Counted from the stretch's first letter, positions 1 to 9,655 are shown. The stretch is 64,000 nt of DNA from an uncultured Agrobacterium sp. (GCA_913777615.1 CAJYTK010000011.1:1-64000), one strand, 5' to 3'. Made by a program: numbers and translations. The notes: generated by a model from the sequence alone, not told the origin.

Positions 1-422
1 GCAAGACCGCAGAACTGGTCTCGGAAATCTCTGCTGCCTGCCGTGAGCAGGACATCGGTGCAAGTCAGATCAACGAAGCGATCCAGCAGCTCGACAAGGT
101 AACGCAGCAGAACTCCGGCGCGTCCGAAGAGGTATCTGCCACCTCTGAGGAACTGGCTGCGCAGGCTGAAGAGCTTCAGGCGAGCATCGCCTTCTTCAAG
201 GTCGAGCGCTCAAATGCCGCAGCTCCGACGCATTCCGCCCAGATTCGACACGCAGCGCCGGTATCGTCTTCGCGCAGTGCTGCGAAGCCCGCCGCTCTAG
301 GTCGTCGCCCTGCCCCGTCGAGCCCTGTCCACGCCCAGCAGGCACGAGCAAAGGGATTTGCCTTGGACATGTCCATGGGTGGCCCGGACGAGAATGACGA
401 TGACTTCCGACACGCTGGCTGA
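1..422 (+). CDS. methyl-accepting chemotaxis protein, C-terminal fragment
   Basis: The window opens inside this gene; the reading frame begins at base 3 and gives about 139 residues before TGA at 420-422. The first 65 or so residues are the tail of a receptor signalling coiled coil, with repeating heptads and motifs such as [16 protein letters not shown] and the [20 protein letters not shown] methylation-helix region. The remainder is a low-complexity Ala/Pro/Ser-rich linker ending in an acidic DENDDDF stretch, with no CheR-tethering pentapeptide. It is followed 96 bp later by cheW, cheR and cheB on the same strand, so it is probably the receptor of that operon. The sensory part and any membrane segments lie outside the window. 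Confidence 0.9.
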   Translation, partial: KTAELVSEISAACREQDIGASQINEAIQQLDKVTQQNSGASEEVSATSEELAAQAEELQASIAFFKVERSNAAAPTHSAQIRHAAPVSSSRSAAKPAALGRRPAPSSPVHAQQARAKGFALDMSMGGPDENDDDFRHAG

Positions 423-518
423 TGAACAAATGGACGTGGGCGACAAGCCCGCTTCCCTGACCTGACGAAACAATCTCTCAATCGGCAATGGCGACCAAGA
501 CTTCTGGAGAACACGCAA

Positions 519-1013
519 ATGGCGAGCCCAACATCTATCATGCAATACGTGACTTTCAGCCTTGGCGAGGAAGTCTTCGCGGTCCCAGTGGACGTCGTTC
601 GTGAAATCCTCGACCACGAAGAGGCGTTCAAGATCCCTCATGGTCCCGATTATCTTCTCGGCCTGAGAGATGTCCGCGGCCAAGGCGTTCCGGTCATCGA
701 CCTGCGTCTGCGCCTTGGCATGACCAAGACGGTGAAGACATCGCATACGCGCATTCTGGTGCTCGACATTCCCTTCGTCGAAAAGGTATTGGCGCTTGGT
801 CTCGTTGCCGACAAGGTCTTCGAGGTAACCCCTTTCAGGCAGGACCAGATTGAGACCGCGCCTGACATCGGCATTCGCTGGAACTCCAGCTATATCGCTG
901 GAGTGGTTCGGCGCGAAAGCGATTTCGTCGTCATCATCGACCTCGCAAAGCTGTTCACCGGCGACGCCGGGGAGCTTGCGAAGGTCGACAACGGCCCGAT
1001 GCGCGCAGCCTGA
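519..1013 (+). CDS. cheW: chemotaxis coupling protein CheW
   Basis: This 164-residue protein is a single CheW domain, which couples chemoreceptors to the kinase CheA in the cytoplasmic signalling array. The typical start YVTFSLGEEVFAVPVDVVRE and the later GLRDVRGQGVPVIDLRLRLG segment are diagnostic, and the C-terminus keeps the SYIAGVVRRESDFVVIIDL strand. The ATG is preceded by a GGAGA ribosome-binding site at about 505-509. The gene lies between the receptor fragment and cheR, with 12 bp to cheR, so co-transcription is likely. The length is ordinary for a one-domain CheW. No cheA is visible; it would be upstream, off the left edge. Confidence 0.95.
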   Translation: MASPTSIMQYVTFSLGEEVFAVPVDVVREILDHEEAFKIPHGPDYLLGLRDVRGQGVPVIDLRLRLGMTKTVKTSHTRILVLDIPFVEKVLALGLVADKVFEVTPFRQDQIETAPDIGIRWNSSYIAGVVRRESDFVVIIDLAKLFTGDAGELAKVDNGPMRAA

Positions 1014-1025
1014 AAGGACGAGTAA

Positions 1026-1874
1026 TTGAGTACCGCTGTCAGCGTTAATTTCGACGATAGTATAAGCACACGTGATTTCCGCCAGCTGTCCAGCTTCATT
1101 TATGATTATTGCGGAATCAAAATGACGGACGCCAAGCGTTCGATGCTGGAAGGACGGCTTCGCAAGCGCTTGCGCGCCACAGGCTTTACAACCTTTGCGG
1201 ATTATTGCGAGTACCTGTTTCGCCAGGACGGCCTCAAAGATGAGGTTATCTATCTTATCGACGTCGTAACGACGAACAAAACGGACTTCTTTCGCGAACC
1301 GAACCATTTCGACTTTCTCGAAAAGACCGCTCTTCCTACGCTTGCCAAAAAGGGGATCAGACAACCTCGCATGTGGAGCGCCGCTTGCTCGACAGGCGCC
1401 GAACCCTACACCATGGCGATGATCATGGCGGAAGCCGTCGAGAAGGGTGTTATCTCGGATTTCAACATTCTCGCAACGGATCTATCAACCGACGTTTTAA
1501 AGAAGGCACATTCCGGCATCTACAATCGTGACCTTCTGGAGCCGGTTCCAAACGCGATGCACCGCAAATACGTCATGCAGGCGCGAGACAAATATCGCAA
1601 CGATGTCAGGATTTCGCCGAAGCTCCGCTCGAAAGTGGGATTTGCGCGTATGAACTTGATGAACCCTTCCTATGATATCGGCGAGCCAGTTCACACCATC
1701 TTTTGCCGCAACGTGCTGATCTACTTCGACAAGAAGACACAGACGCACGTCCTGACAGAGCTGTGCAAATGCCTGGCGCCCGGCGGGTATCTCATGATCG
1801 GACATTCGGAATCTGTGACGGGCATCAGTCTGCCGGTCAAACAGGTCGCAAACACCGTTTTTGTCAAAGAGTAA
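1026..1874 (+). CDS. cheR: chemotaxis protein methyltransferase CheR
   Basis: This 282-residue enzyme transfers methyl groups from S-adenosylmethionine to glutamates on chemoreceptors, setting adaptation. Residues about 10-85 form the helical CheR N-domain, with the VVTTNKTDFFREPNHF segment at its end; WSAACSTGAEPYT near residues 117-129 is the SAM-binding loop, and FCRNVLIYFD is the usual downstream motif. The start is TTG at 1026, supported by AAAGGACG at about 1013-1020 and the absence of a better in-frame start. It lies 12 bp after cheW and 6 bp before cheB. There are no TPR repeats, so it is the plain CheR type. Confidence 0.96.
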   Translation: MSTAVSVNFDDSISTRDFRQLSSFIYDYCGIKMTDAKRSMLEGRLRKRLRATGFTTFADYCEYLFRQDGLKDEVIYLIDVVTTNKTDFFREPNHFDFLEKTALPTLAKKGIRQPRMWSAACSTGAEPYTMAMIMAEAVEKGVISDFNILATDLSTDVLKKAHSGIYNRDLLEPVPNAMHRKYVMQARDKYRNDVRISPKLRSKVGFARMNLMNPSYDIGEPVHTIFCRNVLIYFDKKTQTHVLTELCKCLAPGGYLMIGHSESVTGISLPVKQVANTVFVKE

Positions 1875-1880
1875 GTCACC

Positions 1881-2969
1881 ATGGTCAAAAAAGTCCGCGT
1901 CCTCATCGTTGATGATTCTGCTAGCGTTCGGCAGACGCTGACTGCCGTGCTGGAAGCTGATCCTGCAATCGAGGTCATTGGTGCGGCGTCCGACCCCTTC
2001 ATGGCCGCCAAAAGGATCCAGGAGGACCTACCCGACGTTATTACGCTTGACGTCGAGATGCCGCGAATGGACGGCATCACTTTCCTGCGCAAGATCATGT
2101 CGCAGCATCCCATACCCGTCGTGATGTGCTCCTCGCTCACCGAAGCCGGTTCCGAAACACTGGTTCAGGCGCTGGAGGCCGGAGCGGTCGACATTATCCT
2201 GAAACCGCGCATCGGTGCCGCCGATCATCTGGCCGAATCCGCGTTTCGCATCTGCGAGGTGGTCAAAAGTGCCGCCCATGCCCGCGTAAAGAACATACGC
2301 ATGCAGCCGCGTGGGGCAGGCACACTCGGCGTTCAGGCCAAGCTCACCGCAGATGCTGTGCTGCCGCCACCTTCCGGCAAGGCCATGGCACGCACCACAG
2401 AAATGGTAATCTGCGTCGGTGCGTCGACGGGCGGCACCGAGGCCCTGCGAGAAATGCTGGAGAGACTACCCGCAAACGCGCCCGGCATGGTCATCGTCCA
2501 GCATATGCCGGAAAAGTTCACCGCAGCCTTTGCCAAGCGTCTCAACGGCCTGTGCGAAGTCGAGATAAAGGAAGCCGAAGACGGAGATCCCGTGCTGCGC
2601 GGTCATGTGCTGATCGCTCCCGGCGACAAGCACATGCTGCTCGAGCGTCAAGGCGCACGCTACTACGTTTCGGTTAGGAACGGACCGCTCGTGTCACGCC
2701 ACAGGCCATCGGTCGATGTACTGTTCCGGTCCGCCGCCCGCTCTGCAGGATCGAATGCCATGGGCGTAATCATGACAGGCATGGGTGACGACGGCGCGCG
2801 CGGCATGCTCGAAATGCACCAATCGGGCGCGTATACGATTGCCCAGGACGAAGCCTCTTGCGTGGTCTTCGGCATGCCGAAGGAAGCGATTGCCCATGGC
2901 GGCGTCGATAAGATCGTACCGCTGGATCAGATTGCTCGCGAAATCATGGCAGAAGATTACAAACGCTAG
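1881..2969 (+). CDS. cheB: chemotaxis response regulator protein-glutamate methylesterase CheB
   Basis: This 362-residue protein removes methyl groups from chemoreceptors (and can deamidate glutamines) after phosphorylation by CheA. The N-terminal receiver domain has the acidic pair in VLIVDDSAS and the phospho-acceptor Asp57 in [11 protein letters not shown]. The C-terminal esterase domain carries the catalytic triad: Ser182 in VGASTGG, His208 in VQHMPEKF, and Asp303/304 in [11 protein letters not shown] linker of about 50 residues joins the two. It starts 6 bp after cheR, so cheW-cheR-cheB form one transcription unit, perhaps extending to the ParA-like gene 115 bp downstream. Confidence 0.96.
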   Translation: MVKKVRVLIVDDSASVRQTLTAVLEADPAIEVIGAASDPFMAAKRIQEDLPDVITLDVEMPRMDGITFLRKIMSQHPIPVVMCSSLTEAGSETLVQALEAGAVDIILKPRIGAADHLAESAFRICEVVKSAAHARVKNIRMQPRGAGTLGVQAKLTADAVLPPPSGKAMARTTEMVICVGASTGGTEALREMLERLPANAPGMVIVQHMPEKFTAAFAKRLNGLCEVEIKEAEDGDPVLRGHVLIAPGDKHMLLERQGARYYVSVRNGPLVSRHRPSVDVLFRSAARSAGSNAMGVIMTGMGDDGARGMLEMHQSGAYTIAQDEASCVVFGMPKEAIAHGGVDKIVPLDQIAREIMAEDYKR

Positions 2970-3084
2970 TTTGTGATCCTCCATCTTCAGACGCTGTTAA
3001 CCATATTGTTGAATGATTGAACGGCACTATGAAGCGGTGCGTTCAACGCGCGATGATCGCCTCCCTCTTTTACTTGGGTCCATT

Positions 3085-3777
3085 ATGGCAGTCATCACAT
3101 TCGCAAACACCAAAGGTGGTGCAGGCAAGACAACGGCGGTTCTTCTACTCGCCTCGGAGCTTGCACGGCGAGGACTGCGTATCTGCGTTATCGATACCGA
3201 CCCCCAGCGATGGCTTTCCAGATGGCGGGAGAATGCCGATTACCGCGTCGATCTTTCCGTCATTACCTATGTTTCGGCGACCAGTCTGCAACAGCATGTG
3301 CTCGACAATCGCAAAGCATTCGACCACGTGATCATCGATCTTCCCGGAGCGCAATCACCACTGCTTGCGACAGCCGTTGGTCTTTCCAATCATGTCGTCA
3401 TCCCGGTACAAGGCAGCACGATGGACGCCCAGGGCGGCGCGCAGGTGTTGGAGCTACTGCGCTACCTCGATGATCGCGCAGGCATCAAGATCCCGCATTC
3501 GGTCCTGCTGTCACGCGTCAATTCGATGGTTACCACACGCGCCTTGCTTGCAGCCAAGGCGCTACTGGCAAAACGCAACGTCAACGTTCTCAATACACCG
3601 ATCGTCGAACGCGCAGCCTTCCGCGATATGTTCGAGTTCAGCGGCTATCTCCACATGATGAACCCGTCCCAGGTCAGCAACCTGGACAAGGCTCTTCAAA
3701 ACAGCGCCGCGCTTGCCGACGAAGTGCTGAGACTTCTTCCCGCCCAGTCCACGGCGCGATTGTCTTCAGCGGCGTGA
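3085..3777 (+). CDS. ParA/MinD-family ATPase, VirC1-like
   Basis: This 230-residue P-loop ATPase has the deviant Walker A motif KGGAGKTT near residues 10-17, the Walker A-prime VIDTDPQRWLSRW with a Trp-containing extension, and the Walker B-like HVIIDLPG. The layout (single domain, RWREN after the A-prime motif, LLSRV strand near residue 145) recalls VirC1 and small orphan ParA proteins of rhizobia more than plasmid RepA. ParA ATPases position cargo using the nucleoid or the pole. No parB-like partner follows. The start at 3085 places the first strand (AVITFANTKGG) at the N-terminus; an in-frame ATG at 3013 would add 24 unstructured-looking residues. Its position after cheB suggests, by inference only, a role in placing chemosensory clusters, as for PpfA in Rhodobacter or ParC in Vibrio. 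Confidence 0.85.
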   Translation: MAVITFANTKGGAGKTTAVLLLASELARRGLRICVIDTDPQRWLSRWRENADYRVDLSVITYVSATSLQQHVLDNRKAFDHVIIDLPGAQSPLLATAVGLSNHVVIPVQGSTMDAQGGAQVLELLRYLDDRAGIKIPHSVLLSRVNSMVTTRALLAAKALLAKRNVNVLNTPIVERAAFRDMFEFSGYLHMMNPSQVSNLDKALQNSAALADEVLRLLPAQSTARLSSAA

Positions 3778-3804
3778 TAGCGCTCAGTTGAAGCAAACGT
3801 CGCG

Positions 3805-5235
3805 CTATTCGCGCTTGTAATCGTCGTGCAACCGGATGATGTCGTCCTCTCCGAAGTAGGAACCGGTCTGGATCTCGATAAGCTCCAGTGGAATTTGGCC
3901 ATCGTTGGCGAGCCGATGGGACTTTCCGATCGGAATATAGATGGACTCGTTTTCGGTTAGAAGCCGGGTCTCATCCTCAATCGTCACGGTTGCCGTACCG
4001 CGCACGATGATCCAATGTTCCGACCGGTGATAATGCTGTTGAAGCGAAATGCGATGGCCAGGCTCCACCTTCAAGTGGCTGACGCGGTAGCGCGGACCGG
4101 AATCCGTCTGCTCGATATGTCCCCACGGACGATAGGCGCGCTTGTGTCGCTCGGTCTTGAGCGAGTGATCGCCATCCTTCAAGCTTTCGACGAGACCTTT
4201 AACTTCCTGCACGCGATCCTTCGGCGTGACAAGGACTGCGTCCTTGGTCGCAACGACCACCAGGTCTTTTGCTCCGACGACAGTCGTCAAAATTCCGTTA
4301 GAGTGGACAAGGCAACCTTCTGAATCCAGCAGAACACCCTGCCCTTCGATTGCGTTTCGATCATTATGCTTGTCGGCGATTTCCCAGATGGCATCCCAGC
4401 TTCCGATATCGGACCACCGGAAATGACCCCGAACAACAGCCATGCGCTTGGTGTTCTCGATCACGGCATAGTCGATAGAATTCTTTGGCGACGCTTCGAA
4501 GCTCTCCTTATGCAGGCGAAGGAAACCCAGATCGCTCTCGTGGTTTTCAACTGCCGCCTCGACCGCCTTCAAAATGTCCGGTGCGTAATTTTGCAATTCC
4601 TCGATCATGATATCGGAGCGGAACAGAAAGTTGCCCGAGTTCCAGAGATAGCCTTTTTCTACGTAGCTGACCGCGCGCTCTTCATCAGGCTTTTCAACGA
4701 AAGCCTCCACGCTGCACAAATCGGGGTTCCCATTCAGGCTTTCACCGGCATTGATATAGCCGTAGGAGGTTCGCGGCTCTGTCGGCGTCAAGCCGAAGAC
4801 CACGATGTTACCCTGCTCTGCGGCTTCAGCGCCCAGACGCACAGCGTCCGCGAAAAGGTCTTCGTCCATCACCACATGGTCGGCAGCAAGCGCCAGCACG
4901 AGCGAACCCTTCTCGTGACGGTCGGCCAACACAGCAGCCGCAGCCATCGCCGCGGCGCTGTCGCGTCTTGCAGGTTCCAGGACGACCGTTACAGGAAGGT
5001 CGACCTCCTCTGCCTGTCGCCGCGCAAAAAAACGGAAGTCCTCATTGGTGATGACCAGCGGCTCGTCGTAGAGGCTCTTATCACCGACACGCTTCAATGT
5101 CTGCTGATAGGTAGACAGTTCACCCACCAGCGGCTGGAACTGCTTGGGCAGCTGATCGCGTGACACCGGCCAAAGTCTTGACCCCGCGCCGCCTGCCAGA
5201 AGTACGGGAGTAATCTTTCGAACCTGTTCATTCAC
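3805..5235 (-). CDS. manC: mannose-1-phosphate guanylyltransferase / mannose-6-phosphate isomerase
   Basis: This 476-residue type II enzyme makes GDP-mannose from mannose-1-phosphate and GTP, and its C-terminal cupin can convert fructose-6-phosphate to mannose-6-phosphate. The nucleotidyltransferase signature LLAGGAGSRLWPVSRDQLPK lies near residue 12, EAFVEKPDEERA is the metal and sugar-binding strand, and the cupin has QQHYHRSEHWIIVRGTA. GTG at 5235 is chosen because AAAGG (within GGAAAGG) precedes it by 8 bases; an upstream TTG at 5277 would add 14 residues without a clear binding site. The gene is convergent with the ParA-like gene. GDP-mannose could serve LPS or another polysaccharide; succinoglycan has no mannose, so this gene is not part of the exo pathway. 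Confidence 0.93.
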   Translation of the reverse strand: MNEQVRKITPVLLAGGAGSRLWPVSRDQLPKQFQPLVGELSTYQQTLKRVGDKSLYDEPLVITNEDFRFFARRQAEEVDLPVTVVLEPARRDSAAAMAAAAVLADRHEKGSLVLALAADHVVMDEDLFADAVRLGAEAAEQGNIVVFGLTPTEPRTSYGYINAGESLNGNPDLCSVEAFVEKPDEERAVSYVEKGYLWNSGNFLFRSDIMIEELQNYAPDILKAVEAAVENHESDLGFLRLHKESFEASPKNSIDYAVIENTKRMAVVRGHFRWSDIGSWDAIWEIADKHNDRNAIEGQGVLLDSEGCLVHSNGILTTVVGAKDLVVVATKDAVLVTPKDRVQEVKGLVESLKDGDHSLKTERHKRAYRPWGHIEQTDSGPRYRVSHLKVEPGHRISLQQHYHRSEHWIIVRGTATVTIEDETRLLTENESIYIPIGKSHRLANDGQIPLELIEIQTGSYFGEDDIIRLHDDYKRE

Positions 5236-5619
5236 GTTATAGACCTTTCCAACGCATAAAATTCCTGCGCCGGACAATATAGAAATTTCCCGATACCGCC
5301 ATCTTCGGTTTGGGAAAGCTTAAGGCGAAAGCTCAGCGGTACACGGTACGCCCCCCTCTGCCCGGCACATTCCTAACGTCACGGGGGAGTTCGAGTTCCC
5401 TAATCTGAAAGCCGTAGCGCTTATCGACATCACGCTTGACGGTGTTCCACAAAGTCTCGACCGTAATTTCAGCAATCAATCGATTGAATCGAAGCGTTGG
5501 ATCTACTCGTTCATTTTTGCTGCACCGAACAACATTCAGAACTTGGCAGCTGCGCAAAAAATACAATAACAACGATGGAATTTTATGCCGTTTGTTATGA
5601 AGGAAGGTTCCTCAAGCTC
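5236..5619. other. 384-bp divergent intergenic region between manC and maeB
   Basis: This stretch must hold the divergent promoters of the GDP-mannose enzyme and the malic enzyme. The only sharp feature is a perfect 12-bp palindrome, TCAATCGATTGA, at 5476-5487, a possible operator. A minus-strand open frame (5333-5572) crosses it and is listed separately with low confidence. I see no clear sigma70-type promoter and no stable hairpin. Confidence 0.5.
5333..5572 (-). CDS. possible small hypothetical protein (up to 79 aa)
   Basis: A minus-strand frame of at most 79 codons occupies the manC-maeB gap and ends at TGA (5333-5335). Its C-terminal half, with YGFQIRELELPRDVRNV and GRGGRTVYR, has a protein-like mix of charged and hydrophobic residues. 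However, the only upstream starts are TTG and GTG codons without a convincing ribosome-binding site, and the frame crosses a 12-bp palindrome that looks regulatory. I do not recognise a family. It could equally be chance open frame in a promoter region. Confidence 0.25.
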   Translation of the reverse strand: MLLYFLRSCQVLNVVRCSKNERVDPTLRFNRLIAEITVETLWNTVKRDVDKRYGFQIRELELPRDVRNVPGRGGRTVYR

Positions 5620-7908
5620 ATGTCAGATACGACCAAACCTGCCAGCACGAGAACGTCGGTGACGGATCAGGAGGCCCTCGATTTCCATTCGCAGGGCCGC
5701 CCCGGGAAGCTTGAGATCACTCCAACGAAGCCGATGGCGACGCAGCGAGATTTGTCTCTCGCCTACTCCCCGGGCGTTGCCGTTCCGGTCAAGGCGATCG
5801 CCGAAGACCCGGCTACCGCTTATGATTACACCACGCGTGGCAACATGGTCGCGGTGATTTCCAACGGAACCGCGATCCTCGGCCTGGGGAACCTTGGCGC
5901 CCTGGCGTCGAAGCCGGTGATGGAAGGCAAATCCGTTCTCTTCAAGCGCTTTGCTGACGTCGATTCCATAGATCTGGAAGTCGATACCGAAGATGCGGAT
6001 GCCTTTATCAATTGCGTTCGCTATCTTGGCCCGTCTTTCGGCGGTATCAACCTCGAAGACATCAAGGCCCCGGAATGTTTCATCATCGAAAGTCGCCTGC
6101 GCGAGCTGATGGACATTCCGGTGTTCCATGACGATCAGCACGGTACGGCCATCATTGCCGCCGCCGGCCTCATCAATGCCATTGCCCTCACAGGGCGCGA
6201 CTTCAACACCACGAAACTCGTCTGCAATGGCGCGGGTGCAGCGGCGATTGCCTGCATGGACCTCATCAAGGCCATGGGCTTCAACCCTGCCAACATCATC
6301 ATGTGCGATACCAAGGGCGTGATCTATCAGGGCCGCACCGAAGGCATGAACCAGTGGAAATCGGCACATGCGGTAAAGACGGACGACCGCACGCTTGCCG
6401 AAGCTATGAAGGATGCGGATGTCGTCTTCGGCCTGTCGCAGAAGGGCGCCTTCACTGAAGAGATGATCGCCTCCATGGCACCGAAGCCGATCATCTTCGC
6501 CATGGCCAACCCAGATCCGGAAATAACGCCGGAAGAAGTTTCGCGCATTCGCGACGACGCGATCATGGCGACAGGGCGTTCGGACTATCCGAACCAGGTC
6601 AATAACGTTCTTGGCTTTCCCTATATTTTCCGCGGAGCGCTGGACGTTCGCGCCAGCCAGATCAATGACGCGATGAAGATCGCAGCCGCGCAGGCGTTGG
6701 CGGACCTTGCCCGTGAAGACGTGCCGGATGATGTCGCTGCCGCTTATCAGGGCAATCGTCCTCGCTTCGGGGCCCAATACATCATTCCGGTTCCTTTCGA
6801 TCCGCGTCTGATCTCCGCTATCCCTGTTGCTGTGGCCAAGGCCGCGATCGAGACCGGTGTCGCGCGCCGTGTCCTGCCGGATCTCGACGCCTACGCACGT
6901 GAGCTTTCCGCCCGTCGCGATCCGATGGCATCCACAACGCAGCGCCTCTACGAACGCATTCGCCGGTCACCGAAGCGCGTCGTCTTCGCCGAGGCGGAGG
7001 AAGAGCAGGTCATGCGTGCGGCAATCTCCTTCACCGCGCAAGGCCTTGGCACGGCGATCCTGCTTGGTCGTGACGACATCATCAAGGCGAATGCCGAGCG
7101 GGCCGGCATCGATCTCGACCGCCCGAATATCCAGATCACCAACGCACGCCTCTCCGCGCGGGTGGATTCCTATATCGATTATCTCTATGCGAGATTGCAG
7201 CGAAAAGGCTTCCTGCTGCGCGACGCCCAGCGCTTGATCCATAATGATAGAAACCATTTTGCGGCCTGCATGGTAGCGATGGGCGATGCCGACGCCATGG
7301 TCACTGGCACGACGCGCAATTACTCGACAGCGCTCGAGGATGTGCGCCGCTGCATCGACGTCAAGCCGGGTCACCGCGTCATCGGCGTATCGCTGGTCGT
7401 ATCGCGCAATCGCACCGTCTTCGTTGCCGACACAGCCGTTCATGACATGCCGTCGGCGGAAGATCTGGCGGATATCGCGGAGGAAGCGGCGGGGCTTGCA
7501 CGTCGCTTTGGTTACGAACCGCGAGTGGCCATGCTCGCTTATTCGACCTTCGGCCATCCGACGGGTGAACGCTCCGACAAGGTACGCGAGGCCGTTCGTA
7601 TCCTCGACAAGCGCAATGTGAATTTCGAGGTTGATGGTGAGATGTCTGCTGACATCGCACTCAATCATCAGAAGATGCAGAGCCAGTATCCGTTTGCCCG
7701 CCTCTCGGGACCGGCCAACGTCCTCGTTATGCCCGCCATCCATTCCGCGTCGATCTCGACCAAGATGTTGCAGGAACTGGGCGGCGCCACGGTCATCGGC
7801 CCACTGCTGGTGGGCCTCGACAAATCGGTACAGATCACCGCCATGGGAGCTAAGGACAGCGATATCGTCAACATGGCGGCCATTGCCGCTTATAACGCAG
7901 GACGATGA
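5620..7908 (+). CDS. maeB: NAD(P)-dependent malic enzyme with phosphotransacetylase-like domain
   Basis: This 762-residue modular malic enzyme oxidatively decarboxylates malate to pyruvate and CO2, feeding acetyl-CoA synthesis during growth on dicarboxylates. Residues 1 to about 430 are the malic domain ([32 protein letters not shown]-type metal and substrate segment, and [16 protein letters not shown] for the dinucleotide). Residues about 430-760 form the phosphotransacetylase-like domain, which is regulatory in this family. ATG 5620 is chosen because AAGGAAGG lies just upstream and family members start near the [15 protein letters not shown] motif; an in-frame ATG at 5575 would add 15 residues. 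S. meliloti has both an NAD (Dme) and an NADP (Tme) form of this architecture; the sequence alone does not let me choose. Confidence 0.95.
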   Translation: MSDTTKPASTRTSVTDQEALDFHSQGRPGKLEITPTKPMATQRDLSLAYSPGVAVPVKAIAEDPATAYDYTTRGNMVAVISNGTAILGLGNLGALASKPVMEGKSVLFKRFADVDSIDLEVDTEDADAFINCVRYLGPSFGGINLEDIKAPECFIIESRLRELMDIPVFHDDQHGTAIIAAAGLINAIALTGRDFNTTKLVCNGAGAAAIACMDLIKAMGFNPANIIMCDTKGVIYQGRTEGMNQWKSAHAVKTDDRTLAEAMKDADVVFGLSQKGAFTEEMIASMAPKPIIFAMANPDPEITPEEVSRIRDDAIMATGRSDYPNQVNNVLGFPYIFRGALDVRASQINDAMKIAAAQALADLAREDVPDDVAAAYQGNRPRFGAQYIIPVPFDPRLISAIPVAVAKAAIETGVARRVLPDLDAYARELSARRDPMASTTQRLYERIRRSPKRVVFAEAEEEQVMRAAISFTAQGLGTAILLGRDDIIKANAERAGIDLDRPNIQITNARLSARVDSYIDYLYARLQRKGFLLRDAQRLIHNDRNHFAACMVAMGDADAMVTGTTRNYSTALEDVRRCIDVKPGHRVIGVSLVVSRNRTVFVADTAVHDMPSAEDLADIAEEAAGLARRFGYEPRVAMLAYSTFGHPTGERSDKVREAVRILDKRNVNFEVDGEMSADIALNHQKMQSQYPFARLSGPANVLVMPAIHSASISTKMLQELGGATVIGPLLVGLDKSVQITAMGAKDSDIVNMAAIAAYNAGR

Positions 7909-7915
7909 TGCGAAA

Positions 7916-7939
7916 GGATGCCCGGTCCGCCGGGCATCC
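7916..7939 (+). terminator. stem-loop after maeB
   Basis: A perfect 10-bp stem (GGATGCCCGG / CCGGGCATCC) with a TCCG tetraloop begins 7 bases after the maeB stop. It is very stable, but the following bases (TCGTCTCG) are not a T-tract, so termination may be weak or partly factor-dependent. Confidence 0.65.
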
Positions 7940-8077
7940 TCGTCTCGCGCGCCACGCGTGAGAATTTCCTGTTTCAAACGCGACATTCTTCATCAACAAA
8001 TACATCAGCTCGTGCTAAGTGGCCTCGGAAACATTCGCCGCTCCGGCGGGTGCGCGTTACAAATAGCTGGATAGCCC

Positions 8078-9655
8078 ATGAAAACCTGCACATGCCCGGC
8101 GGAAGACATGCCCGGCAGAGACAGTCTTTACCACCGGTTGTCAGGATGCTTGCTTGAAAAGCCGAATGCAGTCATTGCTCTTTTCGGCGTCTATTATCTT
8201 GTTCAGATCGTTGTCAGGCTTTTGCTTCCTCCGGCCTTGCGTATCGATGAGGCGCAACAGGTGTTGTTCGCGCAATGGCTGGCACTCGGCTATGATGCCC
8301 AGCCGCCGCTCTACAACTGGTATCAGCAAGTCTTCTTCGAAATTTTTGGAACGTCGTTGCTCGGCCTCGCCGTCGCCAAGAACCTGATGCTCTTTCTGAT
8401 ATTCGCCATCTACGTCAAGCTGGCGGATACTGTGCTGAAAGAGAAGCGTCTGGTCATTGTTGCCGCGCTGGCATTTTTCCTCAGCCCGCAACTCTTCTGG
8501 CAGGCGCAGCGCGATCTCACGCATACTACGATGTTGATGCTGACCGGCCTCTGGGCGATCTACACGAGCGTTCGCCTTCTTCAAAAGCCAACTACCCTCG
8601 GCTACGTCCTCACCGGGCTCGCGGTCGGCCTGGGTATGTTGTCCAAATATAATTTTATCCTCATTCTGCTAGCCACCTTGCTCGCCGTTTGGTTTCATCC
8701 AAAGGGCCGGGAACGCATTTTTGACCGTCGCTTTCTTCTGACGATCGGTATCAGTTTTCTGGTGTTTCTGCCCCACTCCATATGGCTCTTCGACAATCTG
8801 CAATTCGCATCCGACGTGACCTTGCGGCGTATGGCGGAAGAGGCGCCGGAAAGCCGGTGGCTGCAGATCCTCACGGGCATTGCGCGGGTTTTGTTGGGGT
8901 CAGCGATCGTCATCATCCTGCCAGCGCTGATGCTATTCGCATGCCGCGGGACCAGACGGGAACTGGAAAGGCAAGAGCCAGAAGGTTCGTCTTGGCTACG
9001 TTTCTTCCTTCATTATTTTCTTGCCCTCGGGGCCGTACTCCTCGTTGTCATCATCTCCACCACGATGACTGAAGTCCGTGACAGATGGCTGCTCCCGCTG
9101 GTCATGCCGTTTCCCATTCTCGGCGTATTGTGGCTTGAACGGAAAGCCTTCGATGTCGCGTCTTTCGTCAAGAAGGTGCTTCCTGTTTGCCTTGCCGTCA
9201 TGGCGCTTATTCCTATTGCCTTGATCGTTTCCGTGCCGGTCCAGGCGATGTTCGGCAATACATCCAGATCAAACAATGACTGGCAGGTATTCCGCCATCA
9301 CCTTCAAGACAAAGGCATCACACCCTCGCTCATTGTGACTTCAGATTGGTTCACGGGTGGAAACATGCGTTTCCTCTTCCCCGAAATCACCGTCGCAACC
9401 ACGACCTATGACGATTTCGATCCTGCCTTCCGGCTTACTGCCGATCGTCCCGTTCTGATGGTCTGGACGACAGCAAGGGATCAATCCGCGGGCATGGCGC
9501 AATGGCTGGAAGCGCAGATGGGCGCAACCTTGAAAGACCTCAGCATTCAAACCTTCGAGGCGCCGATGTATTTCAAAGTGGAAGGCAAGATGCAAAGGTT
9601 CAGCTACATCCTGATCAAGCCCGAGAACGTGATAAAAACGGCAGGGCAGCCATAG
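8078..9655 (+). CDS. GT39-family membrane glycosyltransferase (ArnT/PMT-like)
   Basis: This 525-residue polytopic protein has the N-terminal signature of GT39/PMT-2 enzymes: after the first membrane segment (about residues 30-48) comes a loop with RIDEAQQVLFAQW and QPPLYNWYQ, the acidic residues being catalytic in ArnT-type transferases. About ten further hydrophobic segments follow to residue 400, then a soluble C-terminal domain of about 130 residues. Such enzymes move a sugar from a polyprenyl-phosphate donor to lipid A, protein or another envelope acceptor on the periplasmic face. No polyprenyl-phosphate sugar synthase (GT2, DPM-like) is adjacent, so donor and acceptor are unknown. The start at 8078 has only a weak GGAT upstream; an internal ATG at 8108 is possible. 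Confidence 0.85.
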   Translation: MKTCTCPAEDMPGRDSLYHRLSGCLLEKPNAVIALFGVYYLVQIVVRLLLPPALRIDEAQQVLFAQWLALGYDAQPPLYNWYQQVFFEIFGTSLLGLAVAKNLMLFLIFAIYVKLADTVLKEKRLVIVAALAFFLSPQLFWQAQRDLTHTTMLMLTGLWAIYTSVRLLQKPTTLGYVLTGLAVGLGMLSKYNFILILLATLLAVWFHPKGRERIFDRRFLLTIGISFLVFLPHSIWLFDNLQFASDVTLRRMAEEAPESRWLQILTGIARVLLGSAIVIILPALMLFACRGTRRELERQEPEGSSWLRFFLHYFLALGAVLLVVIISTTMTEVRDRWLLPLVMPFPILGVLWLERKAFDVASFVKKVLPVCLAVMALIPIALIVSVPVQAMFGNTSRSNNDWQVFRHHLQDKGITPSLIVTSDWFTGGNMRFLFPEITVATTTYDDFDPAFRLTADRPVLMVWTTARDQSAGMAQWLEAQMGATLKDLSIQTFEAPMYFKVEGKMQRFSYILIKPENVIKTAGQP

